Assembly (NCBI GenBank): GCA_963708235.1
Contig: OY970200.1
Coordinates: 1,488,001-1,552,000 of the forward strand
Source: G963708235 sp963708235
GTDB taxonomy: Bacteria; Actinomycetota; Acidimicrobiia; Spongiisociales; UBA5794
Length of the DNA: 64,000 nt
Reading direction: 5' to 3'
The translations under genes were made by a program, and so were the position numbers. The stretch's first letter is position 1. Each line of letters opens with the position of its first letter. Shown here one piece after another: positions 50,226 to 59,849 of the stretch. The notes below the pieces were generated by a model. The model was not told where the DNA came from. It did not search any database and was given only the letters and a program-made list of their open reading frames with translations.

Positions 50226-52449
50226 GGTCCGAATAGGACCCGAGCAGGAGACACTGCTGGCGTCGATTCTCGATATCTACCTGCGTGCCCATCCCGAAGG
50301 GGACGCCGACTTCGTCTCCCGGGCGGCGATGAGGGCCACCGAACTCCACGAGGGGCAGCTCCGCCAATCCGGCGAGCCCTACATCGTCCACCCCCTGATC
50401 GTCACCGAGATCCTCGCCGGATACGGAATGGACGCCGCCACCCTGGCCGCCGCCCTGCTCCACGACACCGTCGAGGACACCGCGGTCAGCCTCGATCAGC
50501 TTGCCGGCGAGTTCGGCGAGGAGGTCGCCTATCTCATCGACGGGGTGACCAAACTCGACCGGCTCAAGTTCTCCAGCCGGGAAGAAGCCCAGGCCGCCAG
50601 CATCCGCAAGATGGCGATCGCCATGGCCAAGGACATCAGGGTGCTGTTGATCAAGCTGGCCGACCGGCTGCACAACATCCGTACGCTCGATGCGCTCCCC
50701 GAGGAGAAGCAACGTCGGATCGCCGAGGAGACCATCGAGGTCTACGCCCCGCTGGCGCACCGTCTCGGGGTGCAGGAGATCAAGCACGAGATGGAGGAGC
50801 GCTGCTTCGCCGTCCTCTACCCGAAGCGGCGTGCCGAGATCGAGGATCTGGTGGCGCGGCGCGCCCCGCAGCGTGAGGTCCAGATCGAACTGGCGATGAA
50901 GGAACTCACCGCCATCGTCGAGGCCAACGGCATCCACGCCACCATCTCGGGTCGACCCAAACATGCCTACTCGATCTACCGCAAGATGGTGGAGAGCGGG
51001 TTGGCGTTCGAGGACATCTACGACCTGATCGGGATCCGGGTCATTGTCGAGGACGTCCGGGACTGTTATGCGGTGCTGGGGCTGGTGCACTCGATGTGGC
51101 AACCCATCCACGGGCGCTTCAAGGACTACATCGCCACCCCCAAGTTCAACCTCTACCAGTCGCTCCACACCACCGTGGTCGCCCGCGACGGCAAGCCCCT
51201 CGAGGTCCAGCTCCGCACCCTCGACATGCACGAACGCGCCGAATACGGCATCGCCGCCCACTGGCGGTACAAGGAGGGAGTGGGGCCCGAGCTTCCGTTC
51301 GTCGCCGATCTCAGGCTGCTCCAGGAGGAGGCGACCGACCCTCAGGAGTTCCTCGACAACCTCAAGCTCGATCTCTACCAGGACGAGGTGTTCGCCCTCA
51401 CCCCGAAGGGCGACGTGATCACGCTCCCCAAAGGGGCGACCCCGGTCGATTTCGCCTACCGGATCCACACCGATGTCGGTCACCGTTGCGTCGGGGCCCG
51501 GATCAACGGCCGGCTGGTCCCGCTCCACACCCAGCTCGAATCCGGCGACATCGTCGAAGTGCTCACCTCCAAGGCACAGGACGCCCACCCGTCGCGGGAC
51601 TGGTTGGAGTTCGTCAAGTCGGGCCGCACCTCGGCGAAGATCCGCCGCTGGTTCACCAAGGAACGGCGCGAGGCGGCGCTCCACGACGGCAAGGAAGCCA
51701 TCGCCAAGACGATCCGGCGTGAGTTGCGCAACGCTCCGGCGGCGGGTCGGGACGGGGCGCTGGGTGAGGTCGCCGAGATCCTGGGGTATTCCGACCTCGC
51801 CGCCATGTACGTCGCCGTCGGTGACGGTCAGGTCAGCCCGATCACCGTGGTCCGCAAGCTGGCCGCCCATCTCGACCTCGACAGCGCCGACGAGGACCTG
51901 CTGCAGCCGCCACCGGCGCGCCGACCCCGCCAACCCACCCGGGGCGGGATCACCGTCGAAGGTCTCGATGATCTGCTGGTACGGATCGCCCGCTGTTGCG
52001 CACCGGTTCCCGGCGACGACATCGTCGGGTTCGTCACCATCGGCCACGGAGTATCGGTTCACCGGGCCGATTGCGCCAACGTAGGGGCGCTCGGGCAACG
52101 CGCCGAACGTATCGTCGATGTGGCGTGGGCCTCGAAGCAGTCGGGGTCCTTCTTTGTGTGGATCCACGTCGAAGCGCTGGATCGTCACAAGCTGTTGCGG
52201 GATGTCACCGAGGTCCTGTCCGATCTCGGGGCCAACATCTCGGCCTCCTCGTCGGCCACCGGCAACGACCGGATCGCCGTGTTCCGCTTCGAGATCGAGC
52301 TCGCCGACCCCAAGCTGCTCGATCGGGTGATCTCAGACCTGCGTGGGGTCCACGGGGTCTACGACGCCTACCGGCTGGTTCCCCAAACCACGGCGGCCCA
52401 GATTCCAGGTGCCCAGCCGCCCGCCAACCAGACCACCGCCACCGACTGA
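50212..52449 (+). CDS. rel: Bifunctional (p)ppGpp synthetase/hydrolase, RelA/SpoT family
   Basis: 745 residues. HD hydrolase domain with EPYIVHPLIVTEIL and ALLHDTVEDT (HDxxED intact), a synthetase domain with RPKHAYSIYRKM, DLIGIRVIVEDVRDCYAVLG and FKDYIATPKFNLYQSLHTTVV, a TGS domain (VFALTPKGDVITLPKGATPVDFAYRIHTDVGH), a helical region, and an ACT domain at the end. Both active sites look complete, so it makes and degrades the alarmone. ATG 50212 overlaps apt. Confidence 0.96.
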   Translation: MATAEVRIGPEQETLLASILDIYLRAHPEGDADFVSRAAMRATELHEGQLRQSGEPYIVHPLIVTEILAGYGMDAATLAAALLHDTVEDTAVSLDQLAGEFGEEVAYLIDGVTKLDRLKFSSREEAQAASIRKMAIAMAKDIRVLLIKLADRLHNIRTLDALPEEKQRRIAEETIEVYAPLAHRLGVQEIKHEMEERCFAVLYPKRRAEIEDLVARRAPQREVQIELAMKELTAIVEANGIHATISGRPKHAYSIYRKMVESGLAFEDIYDLIGIRVIVEDVRDCYAVLGLVHSMWQPIHGRFKDYIATPKFNLYQSLHTTVVARDGKPLEVQLRTLDMHERAEYGIAAHWRYKEGVGPELPFVADLRLLQEEATDPQEFLDNLKLDLYQDEVFALTPKGDVITLPKGATPVDFAYRIHTDVGHRCVGARINGRLVPLHTQLESGDIVEVLTSKAQDAHPSRDWLEFVKSGRTSAKIRRWFTKERREAALHDGKEAIAKTIRRELRNAPAAGRDGALGEVAEILGYSDLAAMYVAVGDGQVSPITVVRKLAAHLDLDSADEDLLQPPPARRPRQPTRGGITVEGLDDLLVRIARCCAPVPGDDIVGFVTIGHGVSVHRADCANVGALGQRAERIVDVAWASKQSGSFFVWIHVEALDRHKLLRDVTEVLSDLGANISASSSATGNDRIAVFRFEIELADPKLLDRVISDLRGVHGVYDAYRLVPQTTAAQIPGAQPPANQTTATD

Positions 52450-52459
52450 CGATGCACCT

Positions 52460-53119
52460 GTGAGCCTGATCGTCGATTCGGTGCCGCTGTGGCTGGCGGA
52501 AACCAACTGCTACGTCATCGCCCCCGAACGCGGCGGTCTCGGGGTGATCATCGATGCACCCCCCGATCTCGCCGGGATCGAGGCCCTGGTTCGCAAACAC
52601 GATGTGACCCCGGTGGCGGTGCTGGTGACCCATGGGCACATCGACCATGCCGGTGGGGGAGCGGTCGCCGCCGGTTACGACATCGCCGCCCATCTCCATC
52701 CCGACGACGAGTTCCTGGCGCTCGACCCAGCCGCCCAGCTCCGCATACTGTTCGGTGGTGCGTTCTCCGGAAGCGCCGAGGCCTTTGCATTCCCCACCGA
52801 CTACACCCCGCTCCGACACGGCGCCCGGCTCGACCTCGCCGGTATCAGCTTCGAGGTGATGCACACCCCCGGCCACACCCCGGGTCACTGTTGCTTCCAC
52901 GTCCCATCCGAAGGGCTGCTGTTCTCCGGGGACCAGCTCTTCGCCGGATCGATCGGCCGCACCGATCTTCCCGGCGGAAGCCTCGATGCGCTGGCCCGCT
53001 CCATGGCCGACCAGGTGATGCGTCTCGACGACAGCGTCGAAGTGCTCCCCGGACACGGCCCTGCCACCACCATCGGCAGAGAGCGTCTCGCCAACCCATT
53101 CCGTGACCTGTGGCAATGA
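52460..53119 (+). CDS. MBL-fold metallohydrolase (glyoxalase II-like)
   Basis: 219 residues. VTHGHIDHAGG is the HxHxDH zinc motif, TPGHTPGHCC gives the next His, FSGDQLFAGSIGRTDLPGG the bridging Asp, and VLPGHGPATTIG the last His. It resembles hydroxyacylglutathione hydrolases that sit next to rel in actinobacteria, probably acting on a mycothiol-type thioester here (inference). The GTG 52460 start overlaps the stop of a three-codon mini-ORF (ATG 52452) that itself begins 2 nt after the rel stop. Confidence 0.9.
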   Translation: MSLIVDSVPLWLAETNCYVIAPERGGLGVIIDAPPDLAGIEALVRKHDVTPVAVLVTHGHIDHAGGGAVAAGYDIAAHLHPDDEFLALDPAAQLRILFGGAFSGSAEAFAFPTDYTPLRHGARLDLAGISFEVMHTPGHTPGHCCFHVPSEGLLFSGDQLFAGSIGRTDLPGGSLDALARSMADQVMRLDDSVEVLPGHGPATTIGRERLANPFRDLWQ

Positions 53120-53862
53120 GTGGTCTGTCGGGTCCAGAGCGTCCTGCGGTGGAGATGACGCAGGCGCCAGCATTCAGCTCTGGCGACTTCGAGCGGATCG
53201 TCGTGGCATCTGATCGGGCCTTCGGTCTACTGGTTTGGCTCGGTGGGCTTGTCGACTCGGGTGGCATGAGGTTTGCCGATGTGCGGGCTGTCCTCGCGTC
53301 GCCAAGAGGTGCGGCTGACTTTGTGGAGCGTCACTCCGCAAACTTGCCGTCAGCCCTCACACCGCCCGACCAGGAGACCGCTCGCTTGACTGCCAACGTC
53401 CTCGGGACCTACCTCGCGGTGTCGTTCGACCTGGAGGCGCTGCCCGGGGAACGTCGCACCCCCGATCCTCGGTGTGCAGCGGGCTGTCCTTGGTGTTGGC
53501 AAGTGTCCAAGGGACCACACCTCGGCGTGAAGACTCTCACGACCAAGGACAAGCTACGTGCTGCGGAGGCCTCGATGCGTGCCGTCAGAGATCTGCTCCA
53601 GCAGGCATCACATGGATTCGATGATGAGGCCGTGACGGACCGTGTCGCCAAGCCCCTAGTTGTGAAGTATCAGGAAGAGGCAGCCATCATCGCCTACGCC
53701 AGCGCCCTCGCCGACAGGGCCACGCGTGGGGTGGCGGATTCGTCGTCACTTGCACTCTGGCGGCTGTTCGCATGGAGCAACGGTTCGCCACGGAAGAGTT
53801 TTCGTCTCGATCTGCCGTTGGTCGAAAGGGCCCGCTTGGCGATCCTCAGGGACGCAGGATGA
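53116..53862 (+). CDS. Hypothetical protein, atypical codon use
   Basis: 248 residues; ATG 53116 overlaps the previous stop (ATGA). No signal peptide or membrane helix. A CAAGCPWCW cluster around residue ~117 could bind metal. The remainder is helical, ending in a WRLFAWSNGSPRKSFR segment. Codons such as ctt, aga, gct and cta are used more than in the neighbours, and third positions are less GC-rich, pointing to acquisition by transfer. No family recognised. Confidence 0.6.
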   Translation: MSGLSGPERPAVEMTQAPAFSSGDFERIVVASDRAFGLLVWLGGLVDSGGMRFADVRAVLASPRGAADFVERHSANLPSALTPPDQETARLTANVLGTYLAVSFDLEALPGERRTPDPRCAAGCPWCWQVSKGPHLGVKTLTTKDKLRAAEASMRAVRDLLQQASHGFDDEAVTDRVAKPLVVKYQEEAAIIAYASALADRATRGVADSSSLALWRLFAWSNGSPRKSFRLDLPLVERARLAILRDAG

Positions 53863-53973
53863 CCTCCTGGATGCCGTTGTCGGGAGACCGAGCCGAGGAC
53901 CAGCGACCTATGGGCGGGCGGTGATACACGGGTTAGCGTGCGGCGGTCCGGGAGAGAGATCAAGGGGAGAGAC

Positions 53974-54975
53974 ATGGGGAAGCAATTGCGACGCGGGGTC
54001 GCTCCGCTGGTCGGTTTCGTAACCGTTCTGCTGGTCAGCACAGCGGTTTCTGCGACGAATATCGGGCTGCCTCCGGGCGGAACGTTTACCGACGACAACG
54101 GAACGACACACGAGGGAATGATCGAGGCGATCGCGGCACGGGGCATCACCAAGGGATGTAACCCTCCGGCCAACAGCCGGTACTGCCCAGATCAGGGGGT
54201 CACCAGGGGCCAGATGGCAGCGTTTCTGGTTCGCTCGTTGCCTACGCTTACCGAAACGACCGCGGACTACTTTCGGGATGACGCCGCATCGGTGTTCGAA
54301 GACGATATCAATCGGTTGGCCGCTGCCGGCATCGCTCGTGGTTGCAATCCCCCGAAGAACGACCAGTTCTGTCCCGAGCGGCGGGTGACCCGAGGGCAGA
54401 TGGCGGCGTTTCTCTCTCGTGGCTTCGCCTACAGCAACGTAAGCGGTGCGGACCGATTCCGGGACGACGACAACTCCGTTTTCGAACTGGATATCGAGCG
54501 TCTCGCCGCCGCCGGAGTCACGCTCGGCTGTAACCCGCCCGCCAACACGCTCTTCTGCCCGAACGACGACGTGGGGCGCGGCCAGATGGCGTCGTTTCTC
54601 GGTCGGGCACTCAACCTGACTCCGATCACGCCGCCTCCGCCGGTCCAGAGTTGCGACAGCTCATATCCGGACGTGTGCATCAAGCCTCCGCCACCGGACC
54701 TCGACTGCGACGACATCCCACACCGGGACTTCAGGGTTACTGGTAGCGATCCGCACCGGTTCGATGGCGACAACGATGGCATCGGCTGCGAGACCACGGC
54801 TCCTCCGCCCCCGAAGCCACCCCGCAACTGCGATCCGTCCTACCCCACGGTGTGCATCAAGCCCCCGCCACCGGACCTCGACTGTGGCGAGATCCCGTAT
54901 CGCAACTTCCGCGTTGTGGGCTCCGACCCTCACCGGTTCGACGGGGACAACGACGGCATCGGGTGCGAGACATAA
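53974..54975 (+). CDS. Surface protein with three SLH-like repeats and two Excalibur domains
   Basis: 333 residues. Signal peptide (LVGFVTVLLVSTAVSA). Three SLH-like repeats follow, each with an EAIAARGITKGCNPPANSRYCP-type core and a VTRGQMAAFL end; the paired cysteines inside each are unusual. The C-terminal part has two copies of a module with PPPPDLDCDDIP and DPHRFDGDNDGIGCE, which is the calcium-binding Excalibur motif. The protein is likely bound to the cell wall. Excalibur modules often accompany secreted nucleases, and the next gene is one. ATG 53974 has GGGGAGAG upstream. Confidence 0.85.
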   Translation: MGKQLRRGVAPLVGFVTVLLVSTAVSATNIGLPPGGTFTDDNGTTHEGMIEAIAARGITKGCNPPANSRYCPDQGVTRGQMAAFLVRSLPTLTETTADYFRDDAASVFEDDINRLAAAGIARGCNPPKNDQFCPERRVTRGQMAAFLSRGFAYSNVSGADRFRDDDNSVFELDIERLAAAGVTLGCNPPANTLFCPNDDVGRGQMASFLGRALNLTPITPPPPVQSCDSSYPDVCIKPPPPDLDCDDIPHRDFRVTGSDPHRFDGDNDGIGCETTAPPPPKPPRNCDPSYPTVCIKPPPPDLDCGEIPYRNFRVVGSDPHRFDGDNDGIGCET

Positions 54976-54998
54976 GACCCCGCCGCGCCACCGTACGG

Positions 54999-56027
54999 TT
55001 GCGGGTGTTCCTGGTCCTGACGCTCGTCCTGGCGGCTGGATGCAGCGATGCGGAAGGGGCCGCCACGACGTCACGACCGGTGCCGACTGACGAGGTGGCG
55101 GCTACCACATCGATAACGACCGGTGTCACGGCGCCCCCCGGCACCGTCACGCCGCCCTCGTCGATGTCCCCACCCCCGTCGACGTCGCCACCGGTCCCGC
55201 CCGCATCTTCGACGGTGCCGCCAACCGCTTCCACGCGACCTCCGGCGACCACCACGACCACGGTGGGCGACCGGCCTCTGGTCGGAGACCCGGCGCAGGT
55301 GGTCGAGGTGTTCGACGGGGACACGGTGGAGGTGAGGTTGGGTGACGGGACGGTGGAGCGGGTGCGTCTGATCGGGATCGACTCACCGGAGCGGGGCGAG
55401 TGCTTCGCCGACGAAGCCCGACGGTTCCTCTCGGGGCTCGTCGCCGGCGGCACCATCGGGATGACCGTCGATGTCACCGATCGGGACCGCTACGAGCGGT
55501 TGCTGCGCTATCTCTGGCTCCCGGACGGGACCATGGTCAATGCGGAGATGGTGCGTACCGGGCACGCCATCGCCCGTCGCTACCCACCCGACGAGGCGCA
55601 TGCCGACCGGTTCACCCGGGTGCAGTCGGACGCCGAAGCCGCCGAACGTGGGCTGTGGGCGCCCGATGCCTGCGGGGTGGCCCTCGACGGTGTCCAGGTC
55701 GAGATCACCACCATCCGGTACGACGCCCCCGGCAACGACAACGAGAACCTCAACGGCGAGTGGGCGGAGATCCGCAACGCCGGAACGGGACCTCTCGATC
55801 TGACCGGGTGGGTGCTCAAGGACGAATCGGCGTCGCACCGCTACCGGTTCCCGTCGGGGTTCAGCCTCCCCGGCGGGGCGACGCTGTCGGTCTTCACCGG
55901 CTGTGGCGCCGATACCCCGACCGCCCTCTACTGGTGCAACCAGGGATCGGCGATCTGGAACAACGGCGGCGACACCGGGTTCCTGCTCGACCCGAACGGG
56001 AACGTCGTCTCGACCTACCGGTACTGA
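54999..56027 (+). CDS. Thermonuclease-family lipoprotein with lamin-tail domain
   Basis: 342 residues. VFLVLTLVLAAGC is a lipoprotein signal (lipobox LAAG-C). A Thr/Pro-rich linker leads to a staphylococcal-nuclease domain (VVEVFDGDTVEVRLGDG, VRLIGIDSPERGECFADEA, DRDRYERLLRYLWLPDG). A C-terminal lamin-tail domain (NGEWAEIRNAGTGPLDLTGWVLKD) follows. The start is uncertain: TTG 54999 or GTG 55005. Probably anchored outside the membrane for DNA scavenging or surface defence (inference), together with the Excalibur protein. Confidence 0.8.
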   Translation: MRVFLVLTLVLAAGCSDAEGAATTSRPVPTDEVAATTSITTGVTAPPGTVTPPSSMSPPPSTSPPVPPASSTVPPTASTRPPATTTTTVGDRPLVGDPAQVVEVFDGDTVEVRLGDGTVERVRLIGIDSPERGECFADEARRFLSGLVAGGTIGMTVDVTDRDRYERLLRYLWLPDGTMVNAEMVRTGHAIARRYPPDEAHADRFTRVQSDAEAAERGLWAPDACGVALDGVQVEITTIRYDAPGNDNENLNGEWAEIRNAGTGPLDLTGWVLKDESASHRYRFPSGFSLPGGATLSVFTGCGADTPTALYWCNQGSAIWNNGGDTGFLLDPNGNVVSTYRY

Positions 56028-56207
56028 CGTCGCCCGGCGGCGGGTTGGCGGTTCGGTCGGACCCTGTCGCTGCCACCGTGTCGCCCCACCGGGCCGAGTA
56101 CGGGCGTTGGCGCCGGACGACTACCGTTCCCCGCACCGCCCGCGGGACCGGCGCCGGCCTACCCCGCCCTCGACGTGGGCGTTGAGATCACACCCAGGAG
56201 CCCAAAG

Positions 56208-58040
56208 ATGGCAAGCACCCTTCATCGCGACACCCACGCCGGCGAGCTTCGACCGGATCACATCGATTCGGAGGTCCGGCTCGCCGGATGGGTGGGACGC
56301 CGCCGTGACCACGGCGGGGTGATCTTTGTCGATCTGCGTGACGCCTCCGGTGTGGTCCAGGTGGTGCTCAACCCTGAGGACGGCCCCGCCGCAGAGGACG
56401 TCCTCCACGGATTGCGTCTCGAGTACTGCATCGCCGTCACCGGCACCGTGCGGGCCCGCCCGGACGGGACCGTCAACACCGATCTCCCCACCGGCGCCGT
56501 CGAGGTGGCTGCCTCGAGCCTGACCGTGCTGAGCACGGCGGCGCCGCTTCCCTTCCAGATCGACGATCGCAGCGATGTCGACGAGGGTCGTCGTCTCGAA
56601 CACCGCTACCTCGATCTGCGTCGCCCGAGAATGTCCCGCAACCTCGCCGCCCGTGCCCGCACCGTGGGAGCGATGCGCAAGGTGATGGAGGAACAGGCGT
56701 TTCTCGAGATCGAGACCCCGACGCTGATCGCATCGACCCCGGAGGGAGCCCGGGATTTCCTGGTACCGAGCCGGATGCGCCCGGGCCAGTTCTACGCCCT
56801 CCCACAGTCCCCGCAGCTCTTCAAGCAGCTGCTGATGATCGCCGGGGTGGAGCGCTACTACCAGGTGGCCCGCTGCTACCGCGACGAAGACTTCCGAGCC
56901 GATCGCCAGGTCGAGTTCACCCAGCTCGATCTCGAAGGCGCCTTCTGGGGCCAGGAAGATGTGCTCCGGACCCTCGAGGAGATCGCTGTCGCCGTCGTCA
57001 AGGCGGTTCGTGGCGTCGATCTGCCCACACCGTTCCCGCGGCTCACCTATGCCGAGGCGATGGCGCGGTACGGGTCGGACAAGCCGGATCTGCGTTTCGG
57101 GATGGAGATCGTCGATCTGGGCGAGGTGTTCGCCGCCACCGAGTTCAAGGCGTTCGCTGGGGTGCTCGCCGATGGCGGCGCCGTTCGTGGTGTCAACGCC
57201 GGTTCGCAGGGACTGTCCCGGTCGGGTCTCGACGCCCTCGTCGCCAAGGCACAGGAACTCGGGGCCAAGGGGCTGGTGTGGATGGTCGTCGAAGAGGACG
57301 GATCGCTCCGGTCGCCGGTGTCCAAGTTCCTCTCTCCCGAAGAGCAGACCGGGCTCGTTGCGACACTCGGCGGTTCGGCCGGTGACCTGCTGCTCATCGT
57401 CGCCGACCGGGTCCGCACCGTCGCCCACGTCCTCGGACAGCTTCGCCTCCACCTGGGCCGGGTCGAAGGTCACGACGAGTTGTCGTTCCTCTTCGTCACC
57501 GACTTCCCGGTCTTCGATGTTTCCGAGGACGGGTCGCTGGCGCCCGCCCATCACCCCTTTACCGCCCCGGTGTCGGTCGACGACATGCGTGACGACCCGG
57601 AGAACGCCATCTCCCAGGCCTACGACATGGTGCTCAACGGCTCCGAGCTGGGATCGGGGAGCGTCAGGATCCACGACCCCGAGGTCCAGGCCCAGGTCTT
57701 CGCTGTCCTCGGGATCTCCGACGAGAACGCCCGGTCCAGGTTCGGGTGGTTCCTCGAAGCGCTCCGCTACGGGACTCCTCCCCACGCCGGGTTCGCCATC
57801 GGTATCGACCGCTTCGTCTCCATCCTCCAAGGTGAGCCCAACATCCGCGAGGTCATCCCGTTCCCCAAGACCCAGACCGGCGCCGATCCGCTGACGGGTT
57901 CGCCCGGCCGGGTGGAAGCGGCCCAGCTCGAGGAACTCGGGATCGCCATCCGCCCCGAGGTGCTGGCGGACTGGGCGGCGCAGACGGCGGCCGCTGCCGG
58001 CGCGGGCGACGCAGGCGACGGAGACGTCGTCCCCACATAG
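56208..58040 (+). CDS. aspS: Aspartyl-tRNA synthetase
   Basis: 610 residues. OB-fold anticodon domain (LAGWVGRRRDHGGVIFVDLRDASGVVQVV), class II catalytic core with PQSPQLFKQLLM, motif 2 CYRDEDFRADRQVEFTQLDLE, the bacterial GAD insertion domain, and motif 3 GFAIGIDRFVSIL. ATG 56208 has AGGAG 7 nt upstream. Complete and of the expected bacterial-type length. Confidence 0.97.
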   Translation: MASTLHRDTHAGELRPDHIDSEVRLAGWVGRRRDHGGVIFVDLRDASGVVQVVLNPEDGPAAEDVLHGLRLEYCIAVTGTVRARPDGTVNTDLPTGAVEVAASSLTVLSTAAPLPFQIDDRSDVDEGRRLEHRYLDLRRPRMSRNLAARARTVGAMRKVMEEQAFLEIETPTLIASTPEGARDFLVPSRMRPGQFYALPQSPQLFKQLLMIAGVERYYQVARCYRDEDFRADRQVEFTQLDLEGAFWGQEDVLRTLEEIAVAVVKAVRGVDLPTPFPRLTYAEAMARYGSDKPDLRFGMEIVDLGEVFAATEFKAFAGVLADGGAVRGVNAGSQGLSRSGLDALVAKAQELGAKGLVWMVVEEDGSLRSPVSKFLSPEEQTGLVATLGGSAGDLLLIVADRVRTVAHVLGQLRLHLGRVEGHDELSFLFVTDFPVFDVSEDGSLAPAHHPFTAPVSVDDMRDDPENAISQAYDMVLNGSELGSGSVRIHDPEVQAQVFAVLGISDENARSRFGWFLEALRYGTPPHAGFAIGIDRFVSILQGEPNIREVIPFPKTQTGADPLTGSPGRVEAAQLEELGIAIRPEVLADWAAQTAAAAGAGDAGDGDVVPT

Positions 58041-58079
58041 CCCGGCTGCTGCCTACCGTGAGAGGATGAGGCCGGTGCC

Positions 58080-59477
58080 GTGACCGAACGCAACGATGAT
58101 CTCTTTGCCGAACAGCGTCAGGCGGCCCGGGCCACCGCTGCACCACTCGCCGCCCGGATGCGTCCCCGGACCCTCGACGAGGTCGCCGGCCAGTCCCATC
58201 TGACCGCCCCGGGGGCGGCGTTCCGTTCGATCGCCGAGTCCGGAGAGCCGGTCTCGATGATCCTGTGGGGACCACCGGGGACGGGGAAGACGACGCTGGC
58301 CCGCCTGGTTGCCACCGCCGGTCAGGCCCGTTTCGAGCAGCTCTCCGCCACTTCGGCCGGTGTCAAAGACGTCCGTGAGGTGCTGACCATGGCCGGTCGG
58401 CGGCTCGAGGATGGCCGAGGGCGTACCGTGCTCTTCCTCGACGAGATCCACCGGTTCACCAAGGCGCAGCAGGATGCGCTGCTTCCCGGGGTAGAGGACG
58501 GGACGCTGATCCTGATCGGCGCCACCACCGAGAACCCGTTCTTCGAGGTCAACTCGCCGCTGGTGAGCCGTGCCACCCTGTTCCGCACCGAGCACCTCAC
58601 CCCCGACGACGTGGCCACGGTGCTGCGCACCGCCGCCGACGATCAGATGCGCGGTCTGGGCGGGAAGCCGTCCGTCGACGACGACACGCTTCGGTTGCTT
58701 GCCGAGCGGGTGGGCGGGGATGCCCGGCTGGCGCTCAATGCGCTCGAGGTGGCGGCGCGGATCGCCACCGGTCGTGGCGTCGGGTCGATCACCGAGGACA
58801 CCATCCAGGAAGCCCTGCAGCGACGGATCATCCGCTACGACAAGACCGGGGATCATCACTACGACGTGATCTCGGCGTTCATCAAGAGCGTGCGCGGGTC
58901 CGACCCCGATGCCGCCATGTACTGGCTCCACACCATGCTGGAGGCCGGGGAGGACCCCGAGTTCATCGCCCGCCGGATGATCATCCTCGCCTCGGAGGAT
59001 GTCGGGCTCGCCGATTCCACGGCGCTCGGGGTTGCCAACGATGCCTTCGCCGCCCTGCGGGTGGTGGGTCTGCCCGAAGCGGCGTACGCCCTCAGCCACG
59101 CCGCCCTCTACCTGGCGCTCGCACCGAAATCGAACTCGATCGGTGAGGCGATGGGGACGGCGCGGGCGGCGGTCGAGGAGACCCCGGCGGCGCAGGTGCC
59201 GATGCCGCTGCGGTCGGCGGCGACGGCGGGGGAGAAGGGACTGGGGATCGGGGTCGGGTATGTGTACCCGCACGACGACCGACGCGGGGTCGTCCCGCAG
59301 CAGTACCTCCCCGACGAGGTACGCCATCCCGTCATCTATCGACCTCGGACGATCGGTGCGGAGCGGGAACTGGCGGAGCGGCTGAGCCGGATCGACCGCA
59401 TCCTGGGCAAGACCGGACGCACCGGTGCGCACGCCACCGAGCCCGGGATCGAGGGTCCCGACGAACCCGACGAGTAG
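58080..59477 (+). CDS. rarA: Replication-associated recombination protein A (RarA/MgsA)
   Basis: 465 residues. ARMRPRTLDEVAGQSHL, Walker A GPPGTGKTTLARL, Walker B VLFLDEIHRFTKAQQD, sensor 1 IGATTENPFFEVNSPLVSR, and the C-terminal tetramerisation region (YRPRTIGAERELAERL). It is an AAA+ ATPase acting at stalled forks. The GTG start overlaps the stop of a five-codon mini-ORF beginning at ATG 58066, which sits 6 nt after TACCGT. Confidence 0.95.
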   Translation: MTERNDDLFAEQRQAARATAAPLAARMRPRTLDEVAGQSHLTAPGAAFRSIAESGEPVSMILWGPPGTGKTTLARLVATAGQARFEQLSATSAGVKDVREVLTMAGRRLEDGRGRTVLFLDEIHRFTKAQQDALLPGVEDGTLILIGATTENPFFEVNSPLVSRATLFRTEHLTPDDVATVLRTAADDQMRGLGGKPSVDDDTLRLLAERVGGDARLALNALEVAARIATGRGVGSITEDTIQEALQRRIIRYDKTGDHHYDVISAFIKSVRGSDPDAAMYWLHTMLEAGEDPEFIARRMIILASEDVGLADSTALGVANDAFAALRVVGLPEAAYALSHAALYLALAPKSNSIGEAMGTARAAVEETPAAQVPMPLRSAATAGEKGLGIGVGYVYPHDDRRGVVPQQYLPDEVRHPVIYRPRTIGAERELAERLSRIDRILGKTGRTGAHATEPGIEGPDEPDE

Positions 59478-59487
59478 CATCGACGCC

Positions 59488-59772
59488 ATGTTCGTTCGAC
59501 TGCGTTGGTTTCTCTATGGTTTTGTGAGCTCGATCGGGGTGATCGCCTACCTGTCGGTCCAGGTCAAGCGTGCCAAGGAGCGGTTGACACCCGCCGCCCT
59601 GGTTCGCAGCGGTGGGCAGACCGTCGCCTCGCTGCTCGACCGCACGGCGGCACGGGTCGCCCCGACGACGGGACCGCCTCCGAGCACCGCACACCCGATC
59701 ACCCCGACCGAAGGCGCCCCGGATCCCGGCGATGACGGTGGCACCGGTCCCGTCGGACCCGCCACGCACTGA
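59488..59772 (+). CDS. Small single-TM protein between rarA and hisS
   Basis: 94 residues. An N-terminal hydrophobic helix (LRWFLYGFVSSIGVIAYLSVQ) is followed by a basic segment and a proline/glycine-rich tail. ATG 59488 lies 7 nt after TAGCAT, fitting a leaderless start. Function unknown; actinobacterial genomes often have a similar short membrane protein near alaS/rarA (from memory). Confidence 0.65.
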   Translation: MFVRLRWFLYGFVSSIGVIAYLSVQVKRAKERLTPAALVRSGGQTVASLLDRTAARVAPTTGPPPSTAHPITPTEGAPDPGDDGGTGPVGPATH

Positions 59773-59849
59773 TCGCCGGTCGCAACGGCACCCGCCATTC
59801 GACACCGGTCACCGTTCCGAGCCCGCTCCAACAAAGAAGCATCAACTCC

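Noticed and set aside
49849..52188. Long minus-strand frame opposite apt and rel
   Set aside because: The rel gene on the other strand is unmistakable; this frame mirrors its codon bias only.
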